A stretch of DNA of 64,000 nucleotides. It comes from Sphingomonas phyllosphaerae. GTDB taxonomy: Bacteria > Pseudomonadota > Alphaproteobacteria > Sphingomonadales > Sphingomonadaceae. Numbering within the stretch: the first letter of the stretch is position 1; every line of letters begins with the position of its first letter. Below, in pieces: positions 27,931 through 37,135 of the stretch. The translations under genes and the position numbers were made by a program. The stretch covers positions 1 through 64,000 of the forward strand of contig NZ_JAPYKH010000007.1 in assembly GCF_029623345.1 (NCBI RefSeq), read 5' to 3'. The notes under the pieces are model-generated. The model ran no database searches and had not been told where the DNA came from. It saw only the letters and a program-made list of their open reading frames with translations.

Positions 27931-29172
27931 GCGATCCCGCAATATCTGATGCGCACCTCGGCGACGAACTTCGGCCACCTGTCGCGCGGCACCTTCGGCG
28001 TTACGAGCTTCATCGTGCCCGACCTCGATCGCTTGAAGGAGGTGACGAACTACGCGCAGTTCCGCGACAATGCACCGGAGACCCGCGGTGCGGTGACGGG
28101 CGGGTCGACCGGGGACATCGACGAGAAGGTCTACGGTGGCTACGCCGAGATCAACGGTACGTCCGAGCTGTTCGGCCGCGAGCTGCGCGCCAACGCGGGC
28201 TTCCGCTACACCTACACCAAGCAGCACGTCGTCGGCCCCAGCCAGATCGGCACCGCCATAGTCGATATTGTTGCCGACTCGAACTACGAGGAGGTGTTGC
28301 CATCGGCGAACCTCAGCTACGACGTGCTGGACAATGTGAAGCTGCGCTTCGCCGTGTCCAAGTCGCTGACGCGGCCTGACGCGGGCTCGATCCTGCCCGG
28401 CGTCACCTTCTCCGACCCGAGCGCGCAGATCGCCACGGCAGGGAACCCTGCGCTACAGCCATACACGTCCGACAACATCGACGTCGGAGGCGAGTTCTAC
28501 ACGGGCGGTGCGGGCTACATCGGCGTGGCGCTTTTCCGCAAGAGCATCAACGGCTTCACCGCCACCATCCAGCAGGCGACGCCCTTCTCCGAGCTCAACA
28601 TCCCTGTTGACGCACTACAGGCGACGCAGCGCCAGGCGCTGCTCGACCGTGCCGCCGCCTCGGGCGTCGCCGTGTCAGCGGTGCCGATCACGGTCAACCT
28701 GCCGGTCAATCTCAACAACCTCGTGATCAAGGGGATCGAGGGGACGTGGAACCAGCCGCTCGACTTCGTTTTCAAGGGGCTTGGCTTCCAGGCGAACGGC
28801 ACGCACATCACGCAGAAGTCCGACAGCGGGCTCGTCGCCGCTGGCGTCCCGCGCTGGCAGTACAATCTCCAGGGCTATTACGAGAACTATGGCCTGTCGC
28901 TGAGCCTCAACTACGTCTGGCAGGGCGGGGTAATCGCGGCCAACGCGCCGCAGAACAACCTCCCGCTGGGTCTTCTGGCGGATGCGCGCGGCCAGCTCGA
29001 CCTGTCAGCCGGCTACCAGCTGCCCTTCATGAACAAGGCAGTGCGGCTCACGCTCGACATGCTCAATCTCACCAACGCGCCGATCCGCACGACCTTCGGC
29101 TACGACAATGCCACGTACAACGTCTACTATCCCGGGCGGCAGGTCCTTTTTGGCCTGCGCGCCAGCTTCTAA
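27931..29172 (+). pseudogene. TonB-dependent receptor, C-terminal fragment
   Basis: About 413 residues of the barrel of a TonB-dependent outer-membrane receptor of the large Caulobacter/Sphingomonas carbohydrate type. Landmarks are YAEINGTSELFGRELRANAG, FAVSKSLTRPDAGSILPG, the NPALQPYTSDNIDVGGEF strand and a terminal Phe (LRASF). The plug domain, TonB box and signal peptide are missing; upstream sequence belongs to aguA on the opposite strand. It most likely took up xylan-derived glucurono-oligosaccharides. The fragment cannot be exported. Confidence 0.85.
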
Positions 29173-29282
29173 GCGGTTCCGGCGGGTCTCGACTCCTTCT
29201 CCGAGATGTGCCGTTGCTAGGCCGGCCTCCCACAAGGGGCCGGTCCCTTTGTTGATTTGCGAGGTCCGCTTGAGGAGCTGCG

Positions 29283-30968
29283 ATGTTCAGCCTGTTCTCC
29301 GTCACCCGAATAATCCTGACTGGCATCGCCTTGCTCGTAGGCACGGTGGCCGAGGCGCAGTCCGCGGGCGCACCGCACCTCGAGCGGCGCGGCAAGGCAA
29401 CGCAGCTGATCGTCGGCGGCAAACCGTTCCTCGTGCTGGGCGGCGAACTCCACAATTCGAGCAGTAGCGACCTCGCCTACATGGCGCCGATCTGGCCCAG
29501 GCTGAAAGCGATGAACCTCAACACGGTGCTCGCACCCGTGGCGTGGGAGACGATCGAGCCGCAGGAGGGCCGCTTTGACTTCAGCAACGTCGACGGCTTG
29601 CTAAAAGGCGCGCGCGCGCAGAACCTTCGGCTGGTTCTCCTCTGGTTTGGTGCGTGGAAGAATACATATTCGAGCTATGTGCCTGCATGGGTGAAGCGCG
29701 ATCAAACACGGTTCGCGCGCGCACAGACCAGCGATGGACGTGGAACCGAGCGGCTGTCGCCGTTCTCGACGACCACGAAGGGCGCGGATGCGCGCGCGTT
29801 CGGCGAACTGATGCGGCACCTTCGTGCCGTCGACGGGGCGCAGCACACCGTTCTGATGGTCCAGGTCGAGAATGAGGTCGGCGTTATTCCGGAGTCGCGC
29901 GACCATTCGGCGGCCGCCGATGCCGCGCTGGCCGCACCCGTGCCCGAGCCGCTCCTGCGCTACCTCGCGGCGAACCGGTCCACGTTGCACCCGACGTTGC
30001 GCACCGCCTGGGAGACTGCTGGAGCCCGCACTGCGGGAACGTGGCGCGAGGTTTTCGGCGATCAGTCGATGACCGACTCGCTGTTCATGTCATGGGCTTA
30101 CGCGACCTTCATTGAAGGCGTCGCTTCGGCGGGGAAGGCGCAGTACCAGCTTCCCATGTTCACCAACGCGGCACTGATCCGGCCCAATTACGAGCCAGGC
30201 CAGTACAATTCTGGCGGTCCGCTGCCCTTTGCCATTGATGTCTATAAGGCGGGCGCGCCATCGCTCGACTTCCTGGCACCTGACATCTACTTCGAGGATT
30301 ACGCCAGCTGGGCGTCGCAATACACGCGACCCGATAACCCCCTGTTCGTGCCGGAAGCTCGCGGCGGTCCGGTCGGGGCGGCGAACGCGCTCTATAGCTT
30401 CGGTACGTTGGGCGCCGTCGGCTTCTCGCCATTCGGGATCGATGGGGAGGGCGTCGTGTTGCAGGGAGACGCGAGTATCGGGCTCAGTGCGGCGGGCGAG
30501 GGCGACCCGGCGATGACAGCGCTTTACGGCCAGCTTGCTCCTCTCGCGCCCATGATCCTGCAGAAGCAGGTGGAAGGTGGGCTCACGACCGTGCTGATGG
30601 AAGGCGGAGCGCAGCGCGCCGGACGCGGCCGCGTCGGCGACTACATCGTCAACATGACCCGTGCCGGCGGGGCGAAGGGCGACGTCGATCAGACCAGTCG
30701 GGTGGCAGCGATGTTCCTGCAGACCGCCCCTGACGAGTTCCTGGTCGTGGGCAGCGGCGATGCGCAGCTAAGTTTCACCACGGATCGCCCCGGCTTTCCG
30801 ATCGTCGGCGTCGACAGCATCGACGAGCAGACTTTCCGGGACGGTCAGTCCGTCAGCGGTCGACGGCTGAATGGCGACGAGACGGGCCAGGGGCAGTCTC
30901 TCCGATTGTTTTCAAAGGATGCTGGCGACAGGAAGGTTTATCGTCTTCGGCTCTACCGCTATCGCTGA
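29283..30968 (+). CDS. GH35-like beta-galactosidase with DUF5597
   Basis: A 561-residue exported glycosidase. The signal peptide ends near VAEAQS. The catalytic barrel has VQVENEVG with acid/base E198 and LFVPEARGG with nucleophile E358. The C-terminal 140 residues resemble the DUF5597 beta-sandwich found on Caulobacter and Bacteroides members. It would remove a terminal galactose-type sugar from plant oligosaccharides in the periplasm. The gene is intact and lies 110 bases after the broken receptor, so it has lost its original upstream partner but may have its own promoter. Confidence 0.85.
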   Translation: MFSLFSVTRIILTGIALLVGTVAEAQSAGAPHLERRGKATQLIVGGKPFLVLGGELHNSSSSDLAYMAPIWPRLKAMNLNTVLAPVAWETIEPQEGRFDFSNVDGLLKGARAQNLRLVLLWFGAWKNTYSSYVPAWVKRDQTRFARAQTSDGRGTERLSPFSTTTKGADARAFGELMRHLRAVDGAQHTVLMVQVENEVGVIPESRDHSAAADAALAAPVPEPLLRYLAANRSTLHPTLRTAWETAGARTAGTWREVFGDQSMTDSLFMSWAYATFIEGVASAGKAQYQLPMFTNAALIRPNYEPGQYNSGGPLPFAIDVYKAGAPSLDFLAPDIYFEDYASWASQYTRPDNPLFVPEARGGPVGAANALYSFGTLGAVGFSPFGIDGEGVVLQGDASIGLSAAGEGDPAMTALYGQLAPLAPMILQKQVEGGLTTVLMEGGAQRAGRGRVGDYIVNMTRAGGAKGDVDQTSRVAAMFLQTAPDEFLVVGSGDAQLSFTTDRPGFPIVGVDSIDEQTFRDGQSVSGRRLNGDETGQGQSLRLFSKDAGDRKVYRLRLYRYR

Positions 30969-31219
30969 GGCGGCCGCCACCCTGCATCGATGTGGACGGC
31001 GAGTGGCCGGCCTACGTGCGGCAAGGTCTTGAAGCCGTCGCGCGCGCGTTTGTTGTAGCTACGATGCAAGGGCTTGATCGTGAGAGCCTTCCGCATCGAT
31101 CGTCAATGATCGGGCGCAGCCAACCATGTGCGCTCCCCTGATCCGCTCGCTGCGGGCGGGTCCCTCGTCTGCTGAAAGTGCGAGGGCTCCGCGACGGATT
31201 CCTTCCGATGCCGGCATGG

Positions 31220-32005
31220 TCATTCTGCCGGCTCGGCCACGCCGGCGCGACGCGCGAAAACGTGCCGACGTTCATCCATCTTCAGTCTCGCGCGCTCGCG
31301 GGCATCGTGCTCCGTCGCGCGGTAGAGACTCTCCGTGACGCGTGTCAGGTGAGCCTGCATCGCCTCACGAGCCCCATCCGAATTGTGAGCCCGTAGCGCG
31401 GCGAGGATCCGCCGATGGTCTTCCACTGGTGGCTGGATCCCGATCTGCCTCGCGAGCGAGAAAAGATAGACGCACAACGGCGAGCTGTACCTCTTGTCCC
31501 AAAGCGATTGTACGACACTGACGATGGCCTCGTTGTGCGTCGATCGAGCTAAGGTCAGGTGAAAATCGCGATCTGCCCGCTCGCGGATCGTCGAATCTAA
31601 TCCATTGTCGGCCATCTGCGACAAGAGGCCTTCCAGCTCGGTCAGCTCGGCCTCGTTAATCGTGCCGGCGGCCAAGGCCGCAGTCTCACCTTCGAATAGG
31701 CGTCGTGCCTCTGTTACCTCGAAGGGGCCGACATTGTCCGTCAGGTCTGGTGTCGTCGTCTCGGGCTCCGTTGCGATGACGTAGACGCCTGTGCTGTGAC
31801 GCATCTCAACCACGCCGCGCAACTCGAGAACGATGATTGCCTCACGAACCGTCGGTCGGCTCACGCCGAGGAGATCCGCGAGCTCGCGCTCAGAGGGCAG
31901 ACGACTATTCACCGGGTAGTGACCCAAGCGGATCGACTGCTGCAGACGACGTGCGACTTGCATGTACAGTCGCTCGGGAACAACCCTCGATCCTTCCGCT
32001 GTCAA
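31220..32005 (-). CDS. GntR/FadR-family regulator (FCD domain)
   Basis: A 261-residue regulator. Residues 10-75 form the GntR winged helix with SRLPSERELADLLGVSRPTV and LELRGVVEMRHSTGVYV. Residues 95-230 are the all-helical FCD ligand domain, with ADRDFHLTLARSTHNEAIV holding the metal or ligand ligands Asp and His. It resembles UxuR/ExuR, which respond to fructuronate or glucuronate, and its position among glucuronate genes fits that. It is divergent from the CE15 pseudogene with a 286-base gap. Confidence 0.9.
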   Translation of the reverse strand: MTAEGSRVVPERLYMQVARRLQQSIRLGHYPVNSRLPSERELADLLGVSRPTVREAIIVLELRGVVEMRHSTGVYVIATEPETTTPDLTDNVGPFEVTEARRLFEGETAALAAGTINEAELTELEGLLSQMADNGLDSTIRERADRDFHLTLARSTHNEAIVSVVQSLWDKRYSSPLCVYLFSLARQIGIQPPVEDHRRILAALRAHNSDGAREAMQAHLTRVTESLYRATEHDARERARLKMDERRHVFARRAGVAEPAE

Positions 32006-32291
32006 CGTCTCTTTGTCCCTTTCGCTACGGCGCGGCGTGCTCCGGATGTCGGTCTCGCGCGCGCTATCATCCGCCGTTTGCCGGCCTTACCACGTCGTCC
32101 GACAATCTCGAAGCCGCTTTGAGTTGCAGGGATGCCGCTTTGCTCCCGTTTGCCACGTCAGAGTCGCTTGCGCGGTGGGTGGGAACGCGTCCGAACGGCG
32201 AGCATCTGCAGAACGCCAGCCGGACTTGCAGTGCTACAAGCGGGCGGTACCTTTCCGGTCGGTGAGAACGAGCGCCCTAGGAGAGTAGCGG

Positions 32292-32846
32292 ATGCCGCTA
32301 GGTAGTTGGCGATCGGGCGGGCTGCTGCTGGCGGCTTTGTTCCTCTCGGCGGCCGGTGACGCACCCACGACGGCCGAGCAGGACCATCAGGACATGATGC
32401 GACAACTGGGCATCGTGCAATTGCGACCGGGCCTCAGCGGCGATCCGGACGCGCCGAACGCGGCCAACTACGATCCTGCGAAGGCGAATCCTTATCCGGT
32501 CTGGCCCGATCTCATGACGATGGCGGATGGGCGCCCGGTGACCAGCGCGGCCATGTGGAAGCGGGAGCGCCGCCCTGAGCTCGTTGAACTGTTCGAGCGT
32601 GAGGTCACAGCACCGATCGTGAGTTCATCGGAGGCCGGCCAGCGCTCGCGCAACAGCTGGTCGGCCACCTCGACAACCGAGCGGCGCCGCAGATCGCGGT
32701 CGATTTAAGAGCCACGCTCGTCCTGCCGGCCAGCGCAAAAGGGCGTGTACCCTTGCTCATCATGTTCGCACCGGCTCGTTACCCGGCGCCCTCGCAGCCC
32801 GACGCGCGCGACGCCGCTCGCCTGGACGAGGCGTTTAAGGCGCTGC
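32292..32846 (+). pseudogene. CE15 glucuronoyl esterase, broken
   Basis: The first 110 codons match a 4-O-methyl-glucuronoyl methylesterase: MMRQLGIVQLRPG, PNAANYDPAKANPYP and REVT; this enzyme cuts the ester between xylan glucuronate and lignin. After about 32620 the reading continues one frame over (QQLVGHLDNRAAPQIAVDL then KGRVPLLIMFAPARYP), with some bases lost between the two parts. At 32847 the coding sequence is cut by a MITE-like element, before the GCSRxG catalytic motif. It is non-functional. Confidence 0.8.
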
Positions 32847-33050
32847 GGTCCTGTCAAACCAATGTACCGGCGCGCCCAGAGCCGAGTTTGGCTGGCGTTG
32901 TCGAGGAACTAAGCTATAGTGGCCCCGCTGTCAGTGTCGCGAGCTTCCTTGGTATTTCCCGAGACGGGCTGCCGTTCGCCTGCTGAGGATCAGCCAAACG
33001 GGGTAGAAGCTCACCTTCATTCGGAGATGTGCAGTTGCTTTGACAGCACC
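32847..33050. mobile_element. MITE-like element, copy A (204 bp)
   Basis: The left end GGTCCTGTCAAACC and the right end, reversed, GGTGCTGTCAAAGC are terminal inverted repeats almost the same as those of the IS6-family element in this window. No transposase is inside. A second copy at 38549-38753 shares the ends, a central GGCTGTCAGTG-like block and the GTGCAGTTGCTTTGACA tail. The eight flanking bases do not match. Confidence 0.7.
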
Positions 33051-33067
33051 ATTGCGCCCGTTAGCAG

Positions 33068-33142
33068 GTGTGATTCCGACCTGAACCAACGTCCGCTTTC
33101 GAGAAGCGGCAAACTGGCCCTGAACGTCCGACTAGGGTCGGT
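33068..33142 (+). repeat. repeat related to the dispersed element, plus hairpin
   Basis: The first 46 bases match 22767-22812, including the CCGCTT-TCGA-GAAGCGG hairpin. The continuation GGCCCTGAACGTCCGACTA is shared with the repeat at 37010-37025. It is a composite of two repeat variants. Confidence 0.55.
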
Positions 33143-33259
33143 CAGGCTGGCGGGTTAAACGTCGGATTTGGGTCCTCTCACTTGTGCTCTTTGATTCCGG
33201 GCAGCTGGTTTTAGCGGCGCCTAGTGCCGGATGTCCGGGCTGATCCGATAGCTAAGTCA

Positions 33260-33796
33260 TCATGTCAGTAACTTTCCCATCCTTACGAGCGGAACCGCGG
33301 CGTCCCCAGCCTCCGCCGCGATCGGCTCCTCCAGCCGGACATAGCCGCACGAGCGGTACAGCGGCTCGCCCGCCATCGTGGCCATCATCTCCGCTCGCCG
33401 GAACCCACCGTCCCAGGCTGCCCGCTCGCACAGCTGGAGCACGCGTCTGCCGATGCCGCGGCGCGTAAAAGCGGGGTCGGTGTACATCGCGCGGATACGC
33501 GCCGCATCGATCGATGGATCCAGCGTCTCCGGCTCGCGCGTGATCACGCTGGCATCTCCCCCGAACAGCGTCCGGCGATAGCTCCACCCGCCGCAGCCGG
33601 CGATTCGGTCGCCGGCGAGGAGAAGGATGTAGGTACCGTCACGTAGCAACTGCGTGTCGACGCCCATCACTTGGTGGCTGGCCGCTACCTGTTCGGGCGT
33701 GAGGAAGTCTGCCTGCAGCTGCTCGATCGCGCGACGCACGACGACACGGATCTCGTCGAGGTCGTCGAGCGTGGCGGCGCGGTGGGTGAGATCCAT
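33260..33796 (-). CDS. GNAT N-acetyltransferase
   Basis: A 178-residue acetyl-CoA-dependent acetyltransferase. The start at 33796 gives MDLTHRAATLDDLDEIR, the usual first strand and helix. IRAMYTDPAFTRRGIGRRVL is the acetyl-CoA pyrophosphate loop (R-x-x-G-x-G/A) and ERAAWDGGFRRAEM the following helix. PLYRSCGYVRLEEP ends the fold. The substrate is unknown. It reads leftward, just after the large receptor gene (54 bases), and may be its operon partner. Confidence 0.9.
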   Translation of the reverse strand: MDLTHRAATLDDLDEIRVVVRRAIEQLQADFLTPEQVAASHQVMGVDTQLLRDGTYILLLAGDRIAGCGGWSYRRTLFGGDASVITREPETLDPSIDAARIRAMYTDPAFTRRGIGRRVLQLCERAAWDGGFRRAEMMATMAGEPLYRSCGYVRLEEPIAAEAGDAAVPLVRMGKLLT

Positions 33797-33850
33797 CGAG
33801 CAATCCTCGCCGGTTGGGGCGGGGCGGGCAAGCCGCCCCGCCACGTGCCG

Positions 33851-36547
33851 TCAGTATTTCACCCGCAGGCGGGTGTAGTAGAAGCCGCCGTTGAAGCCGA
33901 ACGGCCCGCCGTTGCGCGGGTACACCTGCCCATCCGAGGTCCCGCCGGTGAGCGGGTAGATCTGCACCGTCGAGGTCGGGGCGAGCCGGTCGGGGTGCTC
34001 GTCGGTGAAGTTCTGCGCACCCACCGAAAGCGTCACGTGCTCGGCGAAGGTGTAGCTCAGCTCGAGGTCGGTGGTGAACTTGCCCCCGAACACCTGGTTG
34101 GCGACGCCGTCGGTCTGCCCATAGTCCTGCGCGCTGGTGAAGGAGCTGTAATAGTTCTCGCGCACGTTGAAGCTGAGGTTGCCCAGCGACCAGTTGCCGT
34201 TAAAAACCACCCGGTGCTTGGGCGCGAGATTCTCCGCGTCGATCAGCTGTGCGGTGCTCACCACCCGCTCGTCATAGTCGGTCACCTTGGTCTCGTTGTA
34301 ATTGTACGCGATCGAGAAGTTGAGCAGCGCCTCGCTGAGCTGCGTTCGCCAGGTGCCCACCACGTCGATGCCGCGCGTCCGCGTGCGGAAGCCGTTGGTG
34401 AAATACTGCACCTGGCCATCGACGCCGACCGGCAGCAGCGCGGGCTGCGCCGCCAGGTCCGCCGCCGAGACGATGAAGGGCGAGGTCAGCCCGATGCGGT
34501 TGCGCAGGTTGATCTGATAGCCGTCGACGGTGATCGTCATGCCGCTGACCGGCTCCAGGATGAAGCCGAGCCCGTAGTTGGTCGACTTCTCCGGCGTGAG
34601 CGGCGTGGCGCCGTAATATTGCGCCACCGCGGTGTTGGTCGGATAGGTGCCGCTCTGGAACGCGACGCCGTTGTTGAACGAGGTCGTCACGATCGAGACG
34701 TTCGACTGGCCCGGGGAGGGAGCGTGGAAGCCGGTGCCGACGCTGCCGCGGATCTTGAAGGCCTCGGCGAACTTGTAGAGCGCGTTGACCTTGCCGACCC
34801 AGGCGTCGCCGAAGGTGTTGTAATGCTCGTAGCGCCCCGCGGCGCCCACCGTCAGCGCTTCGGTGAGGTCGGTCTCCAAGCCGACATAGGCGCCATACGC
34901 CTTCTGGTTGAAGCGCCCCGCCGTCTCGGGGCTGGTCCCGGCATAGCCGCTGGCGCCGACGCCCTGCGCCGCGGTCGTGCCCGAGAAGCTGTACACGCCC
35001 GGCGCGGTCTGGGTGTAGAGCTGCTGCGCGACCGCGTAAGGACCCGCGGCATAGGATTGCAGGTCGCCCGCGGTCTGGGCGTAGGTCTCCTCGCGATACT
35101 CGGCGCCCGCGGAGATCGTCAGCGGCGCGGCCAGGCCGAGATCGGCCGCGTAGGTGAAGTCGGCGTTAAAGTTGGTCTCCTTCTGGATGAGCTCGCCGAA
35201 ATCGAAGCTGGTCTGCGTGTCGGGGCCGAACGAGAAATTGGCCGAGCTGTACATCGAGAGCGACAGCTTGTTGCGCGCGAGCGTGCCCGACACGTCGTAG
35301 CTGAAGGCGCCGGCGGTGCCCTTGTAGCCGAGCACGCCGTAGACTTGCTGGGTCTCGCCGACAAAGCGCGGGGTGAAGCCGGCCGGGTAGAGGTTGGCGA
35401 AGCGGAAGGTGTTGCCGTCGCGCACGAAGCCGCCGGTGGGGCAGGTGGCGCTGCTGGCCGGGCAGGGGGTCAGGAAGAAGGTGTTGTTGAAGGCGCCGTT
35501 GGCCCCCTGGTTGCGCACGACGCCGGTGGTGTCGGTGGCCGTGCTCGAGACCGAGGCGCGATAGTTGAAGCTCTGGTTGCCCTTGCTCTCGGCATAGTTG
35601 GCGAAGACGTAGAGCTTGCTGGTCTCGGTCACGTTGATGGCCGAGTTGTACACCGCCTTGAAGCCGTGGATCGGCGAGCTGCCCCAGATCTGCGCGGGCA
35701 GCGGGTAGTTCGGCAGCTGCGAGGCGAGATCGGGAAAGTTCTGCGCGAAATTGGCTGCCGATGGCCGCGTGCGGCCGCGGCTGGTCTGGCCGTCGTCGGT
35801 GTACTCGCCGGTGACGTTGATGAAGCCCCAGTCGCCCTTCACGCCAGCGTTGCCCGCGATCTGGTAGCTCTCGCCGTCGCCGGCGTAGAATTGGCCGGCG
35901 CGACCGACGAGCTCGAGACCCTGGTTCTCGCGCAGGCCGTAGTTGAGCACGCCGGCGATCGCATCCGACCCATATTGCGCCGTCGCCCCCTCGCGCAGCA
36001 CCTGCAGGCTGCCGATCGCGAGCGAGGGGATGGCGGAGATGTCCGGCCCCTGTGCGCCGCGACCAAGGCCGGTGTCGCTGCCACCGTAGACCTGCACCAG
36101 CGCCGAGCGATTGTAGCGCTTGCCGTTCAGCATGACGAGCACCTGGTCGCCGGCGAGGCCGCGCAGCGACGGCGAGCGCACGAAGGTGGAGGCGTCGGAG
36201 ATCGTGTTCTGGCCCGCGTAGAAGGAGGGCACGATGTTCTTGAGCTGGTCCACCATGTTGGTGGCCGGCTGGGTCGTCAGTTCCGCGGCGCTGATCACGT
36301 CCACCGGCGAGGGCGAGTTGGTCAGCGTGCGGTCGGTGCGCCGGGTGCCGAGCACGACGATGTCGGTCTCGGGCTGGACGGTCGCGGCCGTGCCCGCTGA
36401 GGCTGACGTGTCCTGCGGCACGTCCGCCTGCGGTGCGCTCGGCACCGCTTCGCTCGTCGTGATTCCTTCTCCTTGCGCCGCTTGCGCCGCTTGCGCTGCT
36501 ACGAGGGAGAACGCGAGTGCGACGGTCGAGGTCATGTGTCTGATCAT
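33851..36547 (-). CDS. TonB-dependent receptor, full length
   Basis: An 898-residue outer-membrane receptor. The signal peptide runs to about residue 22 (VALAFSLVAAQAAQAAQ). A TonB-box-like segment DIVVLGTRRTDR is near residue 65, the plug covers 75-200 (IVPSFYAGQNTISDA, LNGKRYNRSALVQVYGG) and the barrel ends in LRVKY, an aromatic terminus. The start at 36547 has an AGGGG a few bases upstream. The plug resembles receptors that sphingomonads use for sugars or organic compounds; the ligand cannot be inferred. The opposite strand is also open for over 900 codons, but that is a GC-rich shadow. Confidence 0.92.
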   Translation of the reverse strand: MIRHMTSTVALAFSLVAAQAAQAAQGEGITTSEAVPSAPQADVPQDTSASAGTAATVQPETDIVVLGTRRTDRTLTNSPSPVDVISAAELTTQPATNMVDQLKNIVPSFYAGQNTISDASTFVRSPSLRGLAGDQVLVMLNGKRYNRSALVQVYGGSDTGLGRGAQGPDISAIPSLAIGSLQVLREGATAQYGSDAIAGVLNYGLRENQGLELVGRAGQFYAGDGESYQIAGNAGVKGDWGFINVTGEYTDDGQTSRGRTRPSAANFAQNFPDLASQLPNYPLPAQIWGSSPIHGFKAVYNSAINVTETSKLYVFANYAESKGNQSFNYRASVSSTATDTTGVVRNQGANGAFNNTFFLTPCPASSATCPTGGFVRDGNTFRFANLYPAGFTPRFVGETQQVYGVLGYKGTAGAFSYDVSGTLARNKLSLSMYSSANFSFGPDTQTSFDFGELIQKETNFNADFTYAADLGLAAPLTISAGAEYREETYAQTAGDLQSYAAGPYAVAQQLYTQTAPGVYSFSGTTAAQGVGASGYAGTSPETAGRFNQKAYGAYVGLETDLTEALTVGAAGRYEHYNTFGDAWVGKVNALYKFAEAFKIRGSVGTGFHAPSPGQSNVSIVTTSFNNGVAFQSGTYPTNTAVAQYYGATPLTPEKSTNYGLGFILEPVSGMTITVDGYQINLRNRIGLTSPFIVSAADLAAQPALLPVGVDGQVQYFTNGFRTRTRGIDVVGTWRTQLSEALLNFSIAYNYNETKVTDYDERVVSTAQLIDAENLAPKHRVVFNGNWSLGNLSFNVRENYYSSFTSAQDYGQTDGVANQVFGGKFTTDLELSYTFAEHVTLSVGAQNFTDEHPDRLAPTSTVQIYPLTGGTSDGQVYPRNGGPFGFNGGFYYTRLRVKY

Positions 36548-36794
36548 CTGAGGCCCCTGTGACGAGTGGCTCTCAGGCTCCCTTCCCGACGTTCCCGCCC
36601 TTCGCCGCCGGTTTCAGCCCGGCGCGCCAGAACGCGTGATGATCAGCCCTGCAGATGTCTGCGGCCTCGTTGACGCGTGCCGCTGGCACAGAGAGTGGGC
36701 GTAGGGACGGCCGTTCGACAACCGATAAATTACCAGGATTGCTCGCAACGCTGATTTGTGTTGCAGATATGTCGCACGACTTCTGCGAGCATTG

Positions 36795-36884
36795 GAACGG
36801 ACGAATGGCCGAACGTGGAAGCCGTTCAGATGTTTCGGATCGACTACTTATGGGTTGGCCCAGCCGTGGTCCTCTTGAGGTATA
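36795..36884 (+). repeat. dispersed intergenic repeat, copy 7, with palindrome half
   Basis: A diverged core (GGACGAATGGCCGAACGTGG then GGATCGACTACTTATGGGT), followed at 36861-36884 by 24 bases identical to the left half of the palindrome at 52701-52724. Both copies have this extension in the same place. Confidence 0.55.
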
Positions 36885-36914
36885 GCCAAGCAGCACCCTG
36901 ACTACCGTCCGTTA

Positions 36915-37033
36915 GCGCCCTATCAAGTTAGCTGGACAGTTGTGCGGAAAGCCGTGGGGGTTGATCGGTGAGATGAACAAGCGTCCGAAGTTGGAAGGGC
37001 GCCACACGGCCCTGAACGTCCGACTATGGGTCC
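36915..37033 (+). repeat. dispersed intergenic repeat, copy 8 (long form)
   Basis: The left part contains GCTGGACAGTTGTGCGGAAA. The core starts GTGAGATGAACAAGCGTCC and ends AACGTCCGACTATGGGTCC. It lies about 100 bases before the monooxygenase start. Confidence 0.65.
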
Positions 37034-37135
37034 TTGTGATGCCGCCGGCTTCGCCCTGCGCTCATGTTAGCCACGTAGGTTCTGAGGGCGATTTATCCGC
37101 CGTCGTTCGTTGGGTAAGCGAGGAGTAGCAAATTG

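Larger units (their letters stand above)
36548..37135. other. intergenic stretch carrying two dispersed repeats
   Basis: No gene is evident in about 590 bases. The left part must hold the promoter of the leftward receptor. Repeat copies occupy 36795-36884 and 36915-37033. Confidence 0.6.

Noticed and set aside
33671..36400. A 909-codon open frame on the + strand
   Set aside because: It is antisense to the intact TonB receptor at 33851-36547, and its Arg/Gly/Ala-rich, repetitive composition is that of a GC-rich shadow frame.
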